From positions 1-64,000 of the forward strand of contig NZ_SMSK01000014.1 of the NCBI RefSeq assembly GCF_004354985.1: a stretch of 64,000 bases of DNA. Direction: 5' to 3'. The position numbers and the translations under genes were made by a program. The stretch's first letter is position 1; the number at the start of each line of letters is the position of its first letter. Below, one piece after another: positions 53,920 through 63,170 of this stretch. This stretch comes from Segetibacter sp. 3557_3 (GTDB lineage Bacteria; Bacteroidota; Bacteroidia; Chitinophagales; Chitinophagaceae). The notes under the pieces were generated by a model that was not told the origin of the DNA, did no database searches, and worked only from the letters and a program-made list of their open reading frames with translations.

Positions 53920-54279
53920 TCAGATCAGGTCAAGTGGCCTGATCATATACCTGTATGTTTCCTTGTAACAAATAACCGTGTAGAACAATGACAAAACCGG
54001 TACAACAATCAAGAGCACCGAAGTAAAATGGGGTTGTGATGGTAAGAGAAACATTGACACAATAAGCAAAATCAGGGCGGTTCTATGATAATAAAACCGG
54101 GGCATTGATTTACCGGTATAACAGCCTTTTACTTCATGGTAAATCATTCCAGAAACCTGCCATCCCGCCAATACCGTATAGCCAGTAAGGAGCAGGTCAG
54201 GATGAAAAATAAATATGATCCAAATAGCCGTTAACATTCCAACCTGGACCCACCAATCGATTTGTTTGATGCGTTTCAT
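53920..54279 (-). CDS. Small hypothetical membrane protein
   Basis: The 119-residue protein has about four hydrophobic segments (near residues 12-30, 33-46, 66-80 and 84-103) and a basic cytoplasmic start. I do not recognise a family. It lies 49 bases downstream of the GbsR-like regulator gene on the same strand, so it may be co-regulated with it. Confidence 0.65.
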   Translation of the reverse strand: MKRIKQIDWWVQVGMLTAIWIIFIFHPDLLLTGYTVLAGWQVSGMIYHEVKGCYTGKSMPRFYYHRTALILLIVSMFLLPSQPHFTSVLLIVVPVLSLFYTVICYKETYRYMIRPLDLI

Positions 54280-54328
54280 AAAGTGCTATTGATAATACTT
54301 GAGCAATGGTATTTAGTTGTTCTTATCA

Positions 54329-54835
54329 CTATTTCATCAGCTTAAGAAAACTTCCCCAAAACCAATTCTCTTCTGCCTTGATCATTGTATTCAACGTGCT
54401 TTGCGCCTGGTTGCTGAATTTTTGAAGGTTGGCCACAGTTGTTGTGAAGGCTACCATTTCCGGGTCAGCCGGATCTCCATCAACCTGGCTTAGTTGAGTA
54501 AGTACATCAGTCAGCGGATCAAGCTCACGTTTTTTTCTTTGGTACATGATCCTTGTTGCCACTTTCCAGATGTCCTTTTCGGCGGTGAAATACTCTTTGC
54601 GTTCGCCGGCAACAATAACCTTGGAAACGAGGTTCCAGTCAATGAGTTCCCGAACATTCATATTGCTGTTTCCACGGCTAATGCTGAGTTGCTCCATAAT
54701 GTCCTCTGTCGTCAACGGTACAGCAGATACAAGTAGGAGGGCATGTACCTGCGCCATGGTTCTATTAATGCCCCACTGGCTTCCCAAAATGCCCCAGCTT
54801 TGAATGAACTGTGCTTTAGCCTCGGATAGTTTCAT
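54329..54835 (-). CDS. GbsR/MarR family transcriptional regulator
   Basis: The 168-residue regulator has the GbsR-type winged-helix core: SQWGINRTMAQVHALLLVSAVPLTTEDIMEQLSISRGNSNMNVREL, followed by a helical region. GbsR-like proteins in Bacillus control glycine betaine synthesis, but many relatives regulate other genes. The start is ATG 54835 (MKLSEAKAQF); 54841 is an alternative. A perfect 9-bp inverted repeat, the probable operator, lies 25 bases upstream, suggesting autoregulation together with the downstream membrane protein. Confidence 0.88.
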   Translation of the reverse strand: MKLSEAKAQFIQSWGILGSQWGINRTMAQVHALLLVSAVPLTTEDIMEQLSISRGNSNMNVRELIDWNLVSKVIVAGERKEYFTAEKDIWKVATRIMYQRKKRELDPLTDVLTQLSQVDGDPADPEMVAFTTTVANLQKFSNQAQSTLNTMIKAEENWFWGSFLKLMK

Positions 54836-54859
54836 ACTCATATATAGAAATGTTTTCTG

Positions 54860-54883
54860 AACTTTCAATAACATTTGAAAGTT
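54860..54883. promoter_or_regulatory. Inverted repeat, probable operator of the GbsR-like regulator
   Basis: AACTTTCAA (54860-54868) and TTGAAAGTT (54875-54883) form a perfect 9-bp palindrome with a 6-base spacer, 25 bases upstream of the regulator ATG at 54835. The half-site spacing of 15 bases fits a dimeric winged-helix protein. Confidence 0.7.
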
Positions 54884-55297
54884 TATTGTCATTAATCAGG
54901 ATATTACAAGCAGAGGATACATCATTTGACAACCTTGTAGAATGTTATGTACTCTGTTGTTAAACAAACTGGGGAGGATTCGTCCCAACACCGGAAGGAA
55001 ACAATGTGAGCGACCTAAAGTAACACTCGTAAAGGTCCCGAGGTTTGTTAATGTGGACGCTTCGAATGCCCACATCATCCTCCCCTCTGTTTAACCTCCC
55101 GCCTTAAGCAGGGTTGGTGATCTTAATCAAGCATTTAGGGTCGTTGTTATAAGCAAGATCCTAGATGATTAACCCCTCCCTCAGGCAATATTAAACATGA
55201 TCAGCTTACCCGGGGTAAGAACCCCTTTAACAAAGTCTTTGAATATGCAGAGGTCTTTTGGTACGCTGTTGGCCTAACAGGTATAAAATGTATTACT
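54884..55297. other. Intergenic region before the PorT-like gene
   Basis: About 410 bases with no supported ORF. A perfect 7-bp inverted repeat around one G (CTTACCC-G-GGGTAAG at 55205-55219) is present near its right end, upstream of the barrel gene. The stretch near 54985-55040 bears faint similarity to the dispersed repeat family, too weak to call. Confidence 0.5.
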
Positions 55298-56002
55298 ATG
55301 AAGAAAATTTTTCTAAGCCTTAGTTTAGTTTGTGCAGTTGCACTAAGTACTACTGCGCAGGTGAAGCGCTCAGCTAATCCGGGTGGATTAATTATCAAAG
55401 GTGGCGTGAACCTCGCAAATGTTACCAACAGCAGCAATGGTGGTGTAGATGATGCCAATACATTGACTAGTTTTCATGCTGGAGTAGTAGCAGATCTGGC
55501 ATTATCAGAAGGATTATCGTTACAGCCAGGACTATTGGTTACCGGTAAAGGAACAAAATCAAGTGTTGGTTCCAGCAATGACAGGAACTACTGGCAGGCT
55601 ACCTCAAACCCAATTTACCTTGAACTACCGGTAAACGTTGTCGGCAAGATACCCCTGGGTAACAAGAGCCTTTTCGTTGGTGCAGGACCTTATGCCGCAA
55701 TGGGCATAGCAGGTAAAAACAAAACCGAGGGTAAAATACTTGGGGTTGGTTTTAGCAGGGATTCAGACATCAGTTTCAGTGATGACGATCCTACGACTTC
55801 GTACGAGGAAAATGCAGGTTTTGGTAAGCTAAAGCGTTTCGACTACGGTCTTAATGTTCTCGGTGGTCTTGATCTTGGTAAGGTAATCATTGGCGCAAAC
55901 TATGGTTATGGTTTTGCAAAGCTTAACTCAGGTGCAAGCGATCGTGCAAATGACCGGAACAAAAATCGTGTTTTAAGCTTTTCATTAGGTCTTAAATTAT
56001 AA
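55298..56002 (+). CDS. PorT-like outer-membrane beta-barrel protein
   Basis: The 234-residue protein has a signal peptide (residues 1-21, ending TTAQ) and beta strands typical of the OMP_b-brl_2 / PorT family: GLIIKGGVNLANVTN, FHAGVVADLALSEGLSLQPGLLVTGKG, a KLKRFDYGLNVLGGLDLGKV strand and a final VLSFSLGLKL. PorT-like barrels occur widely in Bacteroidota; some take part in type IX secretion, but many are of unknown function. A terminator follows. Confidence 0.85.
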   Translation: MKKIFLSLSLVCAVALSTTAQVKRSANPGGLIIKGGVNLANVTNSSNGGVDDANTLTSFHAGVVADLALSEGLSLQPGLLVTGKGTKSSVGSSNDRNYWQATSNPIYLELPVNVVGKIPLGNKSLFVGAGPYAAMGIAGKNKTEGKILGVGFSRDSDISFSDDDPTTSYEENAGFGKLKRFDYGLNVLGGLDLGKVIIGANYGYGFAKLNSGASDRANDRNKNRVLSFSLGLKL

Positions 56003-56048
56003 CGCTCTTTCGAAATTCTTCAGCAAGTTTCGTGAAGAAAAAACTAAG

Positions 56049-56079
56049 CGCAGGCACCTGAAAAGGCCTGCGTTTTTCG
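56049..56079 (+). terminator. Terminator of the PorT-like gene
   Basis: Stem CGCAGGC (56049-56055) with GCCTGCG (56066-56072), a 10-base loop and five T residues directly after. It lies 47 bases past the stop. Confidence 0.8.
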
Positions 56080-56177
56080 TTTCTTGACCCCGACACATAA
56101 ACATGTGATTCTGCGTTTCCGCATTTGACGTACTCAAAAGTTTCATTTGCTTTGTATCAAGAAAAACGAAAAAAAAC

Positions 56178-56822
56178 ATGAAACGCTTATTCGCAGCAAT
56201 TATAACGCTGACACTCGCAAAATCATCATCTGCTCAATTTGAAGCAAGCAAACAGGTGTTCAATTCACCAGTGTTAAAGACTGAAATTCAAAAACACAAA
56301 GTTGTAGCTATCCTGCCTTTTAATGCAACCGTTAGCTATAAAAGGTTGCCGAAGAATTTTGATGCGGCAGCAAACAAAACCGAAGAACAAAGTATGTCGG
56401 TAAACATGCAAAGTGGAATGTATACCTACCTGCTTCGCAAGGCAAAAGATTTTACAGTAACCTTCCAGGATGTTGAAAGAACCAATGCACTTCTTAAGCA
56501 AAAAGGCATTTACGACAAGTTTAATGAGTTAACACAGGACTCAGTTTGTAAAGTCCTGGGTGTAGATGCTGTTATCAAGTCGAGCTATGCATATGCCAAA
56601 ACAGGCAGTGAGGGAGGAGCAATCGCCAAAACCATTTTACTTGGTGCAGGCACCGGTAAGGTTGGAAGTGGAGCCCTGACCATGCAAATCAACAATGGCA
56701 AAGACGGTGAAATGCTATGGCGCTTTTACAAAGAAATGGATGAAGATGTGACCAGCTCAGCAAACGCCGTAATGGAACGCATGATGCGTAAAGTGGCCCG
56801 TAATTTCCCTTACGAAAAATAG
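56178..56822 (+). CDS. Secreted hypothetical protein, possibly CsgG/LpoB-like
   Basis: The 214-residue protein begins with a signal peptide (residues 1-19, ending SSAQ). The region VVAILPFNATVSYKRLP, followed by FTVTFQDVERTNALLKQKGI and CKVLGVDAVIKSSY, resembles the CsgG/TolB-N/LpoB alpha-beta fold, in which short periplasmic domains read conserved strand-helix motifs such as LPF and a late LGVDAV. No lipobox is present. Function is unknown. It has its own terminator. Confidence 0.7.
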   Translation: MKRLFAAIITLTLAKSSSAQFEASKQVFNSPVLKTEIQKHKVVAILPFNATVSYKRLPKNFDAAANKTEEQSMSVNMQSGMYTYLLRKAKDFTVTFQDVERTNALLKQKGIYDKFNELTQDSVCKVLGVDAVIKSSYAYAKTGSEGGAIAKTILLGAGTGKVGSGALTMQINNGKDGEMLWRFYKEMDEDVTSSANAVMERMMRKVARNFPYEK

Positions 56823-56846
56823 TCCCTCATCAAACCTCTTAAGAAC

Positions 56847-56878
56847 GGACCGTCATCGAAAATGACGGTCCTTTTTAT
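56847..56878 (+). terminator. Terminator of the secreted protein gene
   Basis: Perfect 10-bp stem (GGACCGTCAT at 56847-56856 with ATGACGGTCC at 56862-56871), 5-base loop, then TTTTTATT. It begins 24 bases after the stop. Confidence 0.92.
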
Positions 56879-56964
56879 TGTACAAATACGGTTGCGTTTA
56901 GACAGGTCTCACCTGCATGTCCGCTACTGCTTGTTGGCTAATCGCAGTGGTTCGCTGGTATAAA

Positions 56965-56993
56965 CAAAAAAAAGGCGGGTAAAATACCCGCCT
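56965..56993 (-). terminator. Terminator of the PDH E2 gene
   Basis: Perfect 9-bp stem (AGGCGGGTA at 56973-56981 with TACCCGCCT at 56985-56993), 3-base loop, and a T run on the minus strand (A run from 56966). It is 21 bases after the E2 stop. Confidence 0.92.
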
Positions 56994-57014
56994 CTATCAT
57001 TAATTTATTTGTTG

Positions 57015-58736
57015 TTAGATCAGCATTCTTAACGGTTCTTCAAGCAAGCTCTTGACCGTTTGCAGGAATGCAGCTCCTGATGCGCCGTCTACAACCCTAT
57101 GGTCGCAGCTAAGCGTAACTTTCATAACGTTACCTGGTACCACCTGGCCGTTTTTAACAACAGGCACCTGTGAGATACCGCCGATCGCAAGAATACATGC
57201 ATCAGGTGGATTGATAATAGCAGTGAATTCATCTATTCCAAACATACCCAGATTACTGATGGTAAATGTGCTGCCTTCCCAATCTGATGGTTGTAGTTTT
57301 TTGTCTTTGGCGCGCTGTGCATAATCTTTTACTTCGGCTGCTATCTGGCTTAATCCTTTCGTATCGGCAAACCTGATAACGGGCACGAGAAGACCTTCAT
57401 CAACAGCGACCGCAACCCCGATATTTACGTGGTGGTTATACCTGATCTTATCGCCCAACCAACTACTATTTACTTTTGGATGTTGTTTTAATGCAACGGC
57501 TACTGCTTTCAACACCATATCGTTGAAGCTGATTTTTACCTTGGATATCTCATTGAGCTTTGCGCGGTTTGCCACAGCACTATCCATATCGATGCTCATG
57601 GTAAGGTAAAAGTGCGGTGCGGTAAACTTGCTTTCGGCAAGCCTCCTTGCAATGGTTTTGCGCATTTGGGAAACAGGAACTTCATCGAAGCTCACTTGTC
57701 CTGCAGATGCTGCAGCAGCCGCCGGCGCCGGTGTGGCAGCTGGTTTTGCCTCCTGCTGTTTAGGTGCAGGTGCTTCCTGTACAGGTGCTTGCTGTACAGG
57801 TGCAGCAGGCGCTTTGAAGTTAGTAATGTCTTCTTTTGTTATTCGACCATTGTCGCCACTTCCTTTTACATATTTAAGATCAACCCCTTTTTCCTCGGCG
57901 ATTTTCTTTGCTAGTGGAGAGGCGAATATTCGGCCTTCGTTTACCACTGCGGGAGCTGCGGCCTGCTGTGTTTGTTGTACGGGCTGTTCTTTTGGTGTAG
58001 CCTCAGCCGCCGGAGCTTCCTGTTGTGCCGGAGCACTTGTTGTTGCCCCCCCTTTTGCTGCTGCAACAATTTCATCAATATTCAATCCTTCCTGACCAAT
58101 AATACACAGCAGGTCGTTTACCTGGATTTTTTCACCGGGTTGCGCACCCTGGTATAACAGTTTACCATCTTTGTAACTTTCGAGTTCCATGGTGGCCTTA
58201 TCGGTTTCTATCTCCGCAAGTACATCTCCCTTTTTAACATCATCACCAATGTTCTTGTTCCAGCCGGCGATTACGCCTTCCGTCATGGTGTCGCTTAACC
58301 TTGGCATCAGAACCACCTCTTCCATTTTAGAGATATCCACTCCGGAAGATTTGCCGGGAGCCGGTGTAGCTTTTGGTGCTTCCGGTTCAGCAGCTTTTGC
58401 CGGAGCGGCTGACTCCTGTGCAGGTGCAGCCTGCGGTTCGGCAGCAACACCATTACTGCCACCGGAATGTTGAGACACCAGTGCAGATACGTCTTCCCCA
58501 CCCTTTCCTATAATAGCCAGCAAATCGTTTACCTGTAATTTTTGTCCGTCATCAGCACCCCGGTGCAACAACACACCTTCCTGGTAACTCTCAAGTTCCA
58601 TAGTGGCTTTGTCTGTTTCGATCTCCGCCAGAAGGTCGCCCTTCTTCACTGCGTCACCTACTTTTTTATGCCATGCTGCAATAACACCTTCTGTCATCGT
58701 ATCGCTTAGCCGGGGCATTAATATCGCTTCTGCCAT
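57015..58736 (-). CDS. Dihydrolipoamide acetyltransferase (E2) of pyruvate dehydrogenase
   Basis: E2 transfers the acetyl group from E1-bound lipoamide to CoA. The 573-residue protein has two lipoyl domains with the modified lysine in DKATME (Lys43 and Lys180), Ala/Pro-rich linkers, an E3/E1-binding domain near 262-300 (ASPLAKKIAEEKGVDL) and the catalytic domain from ~345 ending with DHRVVDG (His546). The MAEAILMPRLSDTMTEG start is typical. E1 and E3 genes are not adjacent. The A/P/Q/E-rich linkers explain the shadow ORFs on the other strand. Confidence 0.96.
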   Translation of the reverse strand: MAEAILMPRLSDTMTEGVIAAWHKKVGDAVKKGDLLAEIETDKATMELESYQEGVLLHRGADDGQKLQVNDLLAIIGKGGEDVSALVSQHSGGSNGVAAEPQAAPAQESAAPAKAAEPEAPKATPAPGKSSGVDISKMEEVVLMPRLSDTMTEGVIAGWNKNIGDDVKKGDVLAEIETDKATMELESYKDGKLLYQGAQPGEKIQVNDLLCIIGQEGLNIDEIVAAAKGGATTSAPAQQEAPAAEATPKEQPVQQTQQAAAPAVVNEGRIFASPLAKKIAEEKGVDLKYVKGSGDNGRITKEDITNFKAPAAPVQQAPVQEAPAPKQQEAKPAATPAPAAAAASAGQVSFDEVPVSQMRKTIARRLAESKFTAPHFYLTMSIDMDSAVANRAKLNEISKVKISFNDMVLKAVAVALKQHPKVNSSWLGDKIRYNHHVNIGVAVAVDEGLLVPVIRFADTKGLSQIAAEVKDYAQRAKDKKLQPSDWEGSTFTISNLGMFGIDEFTAIINPPDACILAIGGISQVPVVKNGQVVPGNVMKVTLSCDHRVVDGASGAAFLQTVKSLLEEPLRMLI

Positions 58737-58994
58737 ATTTGTTTTTTATGCTTTTTACCGAACGTTTTTAAAGGTAACGGCACGAAATGCCGCAAAAAAT
58801 CAAGGACGTGAAATTACAGTAAAATACCTATTCGCAATATGGAGTTTTTATTTTTTGTTGCTCCTGAAAACCAGCTGAAAACGCGTTAAAAGCCAATGTA
58901 AGCTCGCTGTAAAAAGCAGACTTTTACAGGCAAACCGTTTCGATTCGAGCACATGTGACAGGGGTATAAGAAGATGAAATTTGGTCCGAACACC

Positions 58995-59528
58995 TTATTG
59001 AAGGTCGTTCAAAAGCGTGTTGGATTGTACGCGTTTTTTGCGCATTACAAGTGGGGTGAGTAGTATATAGGCAATGGCGAGTACGATCAGTAAAAACTTA
59101 ATTGCAGCAAACATAAAGGTAGATGCGACTACTTCTTTACTGATGTGCCCGTTCAGTGTGCGAAGCATTAAGATGTTTTCAACCACATCAAAAAACCCGG
59201 CGATGATTACACCCCTGACCATCCAGTTACCAAATCGCCGCCAAAGGCTATCACCCCGTTTTCTGATCAAAAGCAAAGCAGTATGCAACAATAGGGTATA
59301 ACAAATAATGAACAGGAAGTCGATAAGTACGTTATTCAATGCGATCGCCAAAACAGGCAGCCAGGTATTGTAAAGACGGGTGGCATTTTCAACCGTTCCG
59401 GCAAACTCAAGGTCGAGAATACCCATAGGGGTTTGAGGGGTTTTGAGCAAGACGCCCTGGTATTGCATTACCCCGATCATTACGACGGTGAGCACGGCTG
59501 AGATGAAGAGCCTTCTTTTATAGCGCAC
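58995..59528 (-). CDS. Hypothetical membrane protein
   Basis: The 177-residue protein has about four hydrophobic segments (near residues 7-23, 55-88, 105-123 and 138-162). A soluble loop with LDLEFAGTVENATRLYNTW follows the first. I know no matching family. The start is GTG at 59528, since no ATG fits better. It is isolated between E2 and dnaX. Confidence 0.7.
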   Translation of the reverse strand: MRYKRRLFISAVLTVVMIGVMQYQGVLLKTPQTPMGILDLEFAGTVENATRLYNTWLPVLAIALNNVLIDFLFIICYTLLLHTALLLIRKRGDSLWRRFGNWMVRGVIIAGFFDVVENILMLRTLNGHISKEVVASTFMFAAIKFLLIVLAIAYILLTPLVMRKKRVQSNTLLNDLQ

Positions 59529-59723
59529 GTTAGCAGTATACAGTTGTGCTAAAGTTAGCCATCGTTTTAGAGTATTACAACACTTATTCCCCTTTCAGAT
59601 CTAATATGGGCTAATTCGTAAGGGACAGCACTGTGATACAACATGAAGGTCTCAAGTTCATAGATGAATAGACACCAAACATCTAGCAGCCCACATCAAA
59701 AAACCGACGTGATAAAATACCTA

Positions 59724-61580
59724 TTAATAATCCAGCTCCAGCTTCAGCCGGTCTTTTAGTTCTTTTATAAGCGGGTATTGCTCTACAAGTCGCTGGTATT
59801 TCTCGCGGGTATTTAGCGGCGCAGCTGTTTGTGTTGCTGTTGATGGAGCATCCTCCAACTCTATTGTAAACCTGATGCTGTTGTTCTGAAACTTCCGGTG
59901 CAGGAACTCCAATAGGTTCATTTTCTCCTGCTCGATAAACTTCTTTTCTATTGTTGTAGATACCGTTAAGGTGAAGTTTTGAAAGTCTACCACCCGCTGC
60001 CGTGCTATGTTAAAAGCGGTTACATGCGGGTTCTTTGAAGGCTGCCCTTTGAGCAGTTCAGTATATTCCTTTAAAGCATCTTTCAGGCAGCTATCGTCGA
60101 GTGATATACATTCTTTAACCTCTTCAGCTTTTGCATTTCCCTGCTTTTCGCGGAGGCTTTGCAGTAAACTCCTTTTTGCACCCGGCGCTGCTGTTTTGGG
60201 CTGTTTGGGTGCGACAGCAACAGCAGTAGACGAAAATGCTGAATTCCCGAGTGATTCATTAGACGGGTTGAAAACTGGCTCGGGTGCGGTCCTGGTAACA
60301 GCTGGTTGGGGCGGCTGAGCAGGCAGCGGCGGTTCAATATGAAGTTTTGCAGCAGGAAGTGGAGCTGGTGTTTCGGGGGCAAGTATCTGGAGCGATTGCA
60401 GCGGAGTGGCCTTATAAGCTACCGGGCCGCTAACCCGCTTTTTTTTTACCAAAGACGCTGTCTGGTTATCAAACGACAGGTCGATGGCTTGTTGAAGAAA
60501 AGTAAGTTTTATAAGGGTAAGCTCAACATGCAACTTCTTGTTTCTTGCCATTTTATAATTGATCTCAGCCTCGTTTAGAATATTGAGGGCGCCAACCATA
60601 AATGCAGGATGTACCGCTTTGGCAGTTTCAATGTATTTCGATTGCAGACCTTCTACAACATCGAGTAATGCTGCGGCTTTTTCGTTTTTACAAACCAGCA
60701 GGTTGCGGATAAATTCAGCAAATCCACCAAGCACCAGGTCGCCTTCGAAACCCTTACGATTTATCTCATCAAAAAGCAACATTGCAGTGGCCATGTCTTC
60801 GTTCAGCTGTGCTTCTAACAGCTTAAAAAAATAATCATGGTCAAGAATGTTGAGGTGTTCAAGTGTATTCTGGTAGGTAACTTGGCCGTTTGTAAAGCTT
60901 ACTATTTTATCGAGGATGCTGAGCGAGTCGCGCATACAGCCTTCGCTTTTTTGAGCAATAACCTGTAGTGCTGCTTTCTCAGCGTGAATTTCTTCTTTAT
61001 CGGCAATCTCCTGCAGATGCCCAACAGTATCGTTGTTGGTGATTCTTTTAAAATCGAATATCTGGCAACGGCTCAGAATCGTTGGAAGGATCTTGTGTTT
61101 TTCCGTGGTTGCAAGAATAAAAATCGCATAAGGTGGGGGTTCTTCAAGCGTTTTAAGAAAAGCATTGAAAGCGCTTGCGCTTAACATGTGCACCTCATCT
61201 ACAATATACACCTTATACTTGCCCGCCTGTGGCGCAAACCTTACCTGCTCAACCAGTGAACGTATGTCGTCGACGGAATTGTTGCTTGCAGCATCCAGTT
61301 CGTGAATGTTCATGGAGGTTCCCTCGTTGAAGGAAACGCATGAATTACAAACGTTGCAGGCTTCGCCTTCTTTTGTCTGGTTTTCGCAGTTGATTGTTTT
61401 TGCAAGTATACGGGCACAGGTGGTTTTACCTACACCCCGCGGCCCGCAAAACAAGAAGGCATGGGCGAGTTGCTGGTTACGAATAGCATTTTTGAGGGTG
61501 GTAGTAATATGAGCCTGACCAACCACCGTATTGAAATTCTGGGGCCTGTATTTCCTGGCCGAGACGATGAATTTATCCAT
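59724..61580 (-). CDS. dnaX: DNA polymerase III subunits gamma/tau (DnaX)
   Basis: DnaX forms the clamp-loader core and couples the replicative polymerases. The 618-residue protein has the P loop GPRGVGKT (46-53), a zinc module of four cysteines (65, 75, 78, 81), DEVHMLS for Walker B and the sensor TTEKH. The C-terminal third, rich in Pro/Ala, is the tau-specific part. Start is ATG 61580 (MDKFIVSARKYRP); an upstream-extended frame to 61673 is not conserved. There is no obvious slippery A6-G signal to produce gamma by frameshift. Confidence 0.97.
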   Translation of the reverse strand: MDKFIVSARKYRPQNFNTVVGQAHITTTLKNAIRNQQLAHAFLFCGPRGVGKTTCARILAKTINCENQTKEGEACNVCNSCVSFNEGTSMNIHELDAASNNSVDDIRSLVEQVRFAPQAGKYKVYIVDEVHMLSASAFNAFLKTLEEPPPYAIFILATTEKHKILPTILSRCQIFDFKRITNNDTVGHLQEIADKEEIHAEKAALQVIAQKSEGCMRDSLSILDKIVSFTNGQVTYQNTLEHLNILDHDYFFKLLEAQLNEDMATAMLLFDEINRKGFEGDLVLGGFAEFIRNLLVCKNEKAAALLDVVEGLQSKYIETAKAVHPAFMVGALNILNEAEINYKMARNKKLHVELTLIKLTFLQQAIDLSFDNQTASLVKKKRVSGPVAYKATPLQSLQILAPETPAPLPAAKLHIEPPLPAQPPQPAVTRTAPEPVFNPSNESLGNSAFSSTAVAVAPKQPKTAAPGAKRSLLQSLREKQGNAKAEEVKECISLDDSCLKDALKEYTELLKGQPSKNPHVTAFNIARQRVVDFQNFTLTVSTTIEKKFIEQEKMNLLEFLHRKFQNNSIRFTIELEDAPSTATQTAAPLNTREKYQRLVEQYPLIKELKDRLKLELDY

Positions 61581-62003
61581 TTGTACAGCGATCGCCGCTA
61601 AAAAGACAGCAGCGTAGGGCTGCAAAATAACAAACTTTGCACAAGAAGGCAGGGCATGTTTTGCACAATTCAACCGCCCCGGTGTGTGTAGTTCTTCTGC
61701 CTAAATCGCATGCGTGCCGACAGCCAGGCAAAGCCGCCCCGGCGAGCCACAAAGCTCTGAGTCAGGGCAGATTTAGCCATGCTTTTTGGGGATCGGCAAC
61801 ACCGGATGTAGCAATCTGTTGCGCTGCACGTTGCAGCCTGGCTTCAGAATAGGGTCTAATCGCTGACCCAAATAACCCCATTGAACGGCAGCCTGACGAA
61901 TAAAAGCTTAGACGTGAGCCAAACAGACGGGTGCAGAAGATTGAACCCCTGTTAAACGGAGCGTCGCAACCACTGTCGCCCATGGTCATCCCGCCGGCCT
62001 CAA
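61581..62003. other. GC-rich intergenic region with no recognised gene
   Basis: This 423-base region lies between dnaX and the upstream GNAT-like gene, both on the minus strand. It contains a GC-rich block (about 61670-61760) and a 75-codon minus-strand open frame at 61762-61989 with Cys- and Arg-rich, low-confidence sequence. I found no tRNA, tmRNA or RNase P signature. The dnaX promoter is expected in it. Confidence 0.5.
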
Positions 62004-63170
62004 CTAAAGCACCACCTCATGTCGCTGGAAAGGGATGGCTGGATCGAAGATGTAGCGGTAAGTAATCATGCGCCGGCTTTGTGTTCCACCGATTGCCTTA
62101 TAAATGCCCAGCATCCGGGGGTTCCAATCGCCGGCCCAACCCATTTCGATGAGGTCGTATTTGGCTTCTTTTCGAATAACAAGGGTACCTGAGTAGATCA
62201 TGAACGCGTCGATGCCCAGGGCCTGGAACTTGGGGACAATGCCAAAGGCTACCCCATTGATTTTACGCGAAGGTTTAAATTTCTTCAGCCAAAGGAACCA
62301 TAACTTCTGCAGCAATCCGAACCGGCCCTTGAAGTATTTAAAGTACTGGTTGATATCCGGAATGTTGATCCACATGCCTATCGGCTGTTCTTTGTAATAA
62401 GCAAACCAGACGAGGCTCTCATCCATGACCGGCTTCATTTTCTTGAAGATCTTCAAAGCCTGTGCAGCGGAAATTTCTTTGCCGGAATCGTGTTGTGCCC
62501 AGGCGGCATTGTAGATTTCGGAGAAGTCGCTGGCGTATTTTTCGAGTTTATCTTTTTCGATGTGCCTTGCCGCATAATCGGGTTTGGCCGCAAACTTTGC
62601 ATGCCGTTCGGGATACTTTTCGCTGAGTGTGCCGTATACCTGTAAGGTGTAGTAAAACTGGTTGTAGAAATTATTGAAGCCATACGCTTCGAACAACTGC
62701 TCGTAATAGGGCGGATTGAACGAAATGCCATACATAGGTTCTTTGTTGAAACCTTCGACCATGAGACCCCACCATTTGTCGCGTTCGAGAAAGTTAACGG
62801 GTCCATCCATAGCCTGCTTACCTTTTTGTTGGAGCCATTTTTTAGCGGTGTCGAACAACAGGTTTGCGGCGGCCTGGTCGTTTATACAATCGAAAAAACC
62901 GATACATCCGGCCGGGAACGTGTCGCCTTTGTTGGTATATTTTTCAGACGTAAATGCGGCAATACGGCCAATGGTTTTACCCTCATCCGATTGAAGAATC
63001 CAACGGATTGCTTCACCGTGCCTGAAGGCCTTATTTGTTTTTGGATCAAATACGTCCTCAACCTCTTTTGTAATTGGCTGTATGTATTTGGGATTTGCGC
63101 GGTTTAAGCTAACGTTAATCTGTATAAACTCCCTTGCCGTTGAACTATTCCCGACTTCGATCACTTTCAT
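62004..63170 (-). CDS. Large GNAT-superfamily-like protein (YghO-type)
   Basis: The 388-residue protein looks like the YghO-type group of GNAT-superfamily proteins. The middle and C-terminal part holds the acetyltransferase-like segments WFAYYKEQPIGMWINIPDINQ and LGIDAFMIYSGTLVIRKEAKYDLIEMGWAGDWNPRM. The N-terminal region contains a conserved aromatic core (FLERDKWWGLMVEGF). Substrate unknown. ATG 63170 (MKVIEVGNS) is chosen, since the open frame back to 63347 overlaps the transporter gene. It overlaps the transporter's end by 26 bases. Confidence 0.75.
   Translation of the reverse strand: MKVIEVGNSSTAREFIQINVSLNRANPKYIQPITKEVEDVFDPKTNKAFRHGEAIRWILQSDEGKTIGRIAAFTSEKYTNKGDTFPAGCIGFFDCINDQAAANLLFDTAKKWLQQKGKQAMDGPVNFLERDKWWGLMVEGFNKEPMYGISFNPPYYEQLFEAYGFNNFYNQFYYTLQVYGTLSEKYPERHAKFAAKPDYAARHIEKDKLEKYASDFSEIYNAAWAQHDSGKEISAAQALKIFKKMKPVMDESLVWFAYYKEQPIGMWINIPDINQYFKYFKGRFGLLQKLWFLWLKKFKPSRKINGVAFGIVPKFQALGIDAFMIYSGTLVIRKEAKYDLIEMGWAGDWNPRMLGIYKAIGGTQSRRMITYRYIFDPAIPFQRHEVVL

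Noticed and set aside
59724-61580. Programmed frameshift giving a separate gamma form of DnaX
   Set aside because: No A6-G-type slippery heptamer with a downstream hairpin was found in the expected region.
61762-61989. 75-codon Cys/Arg-rich minus-strand ORF near dnaX
   Set aside because: No family match or clear start context; composition looks like translated GC-rich intergenic DNA.
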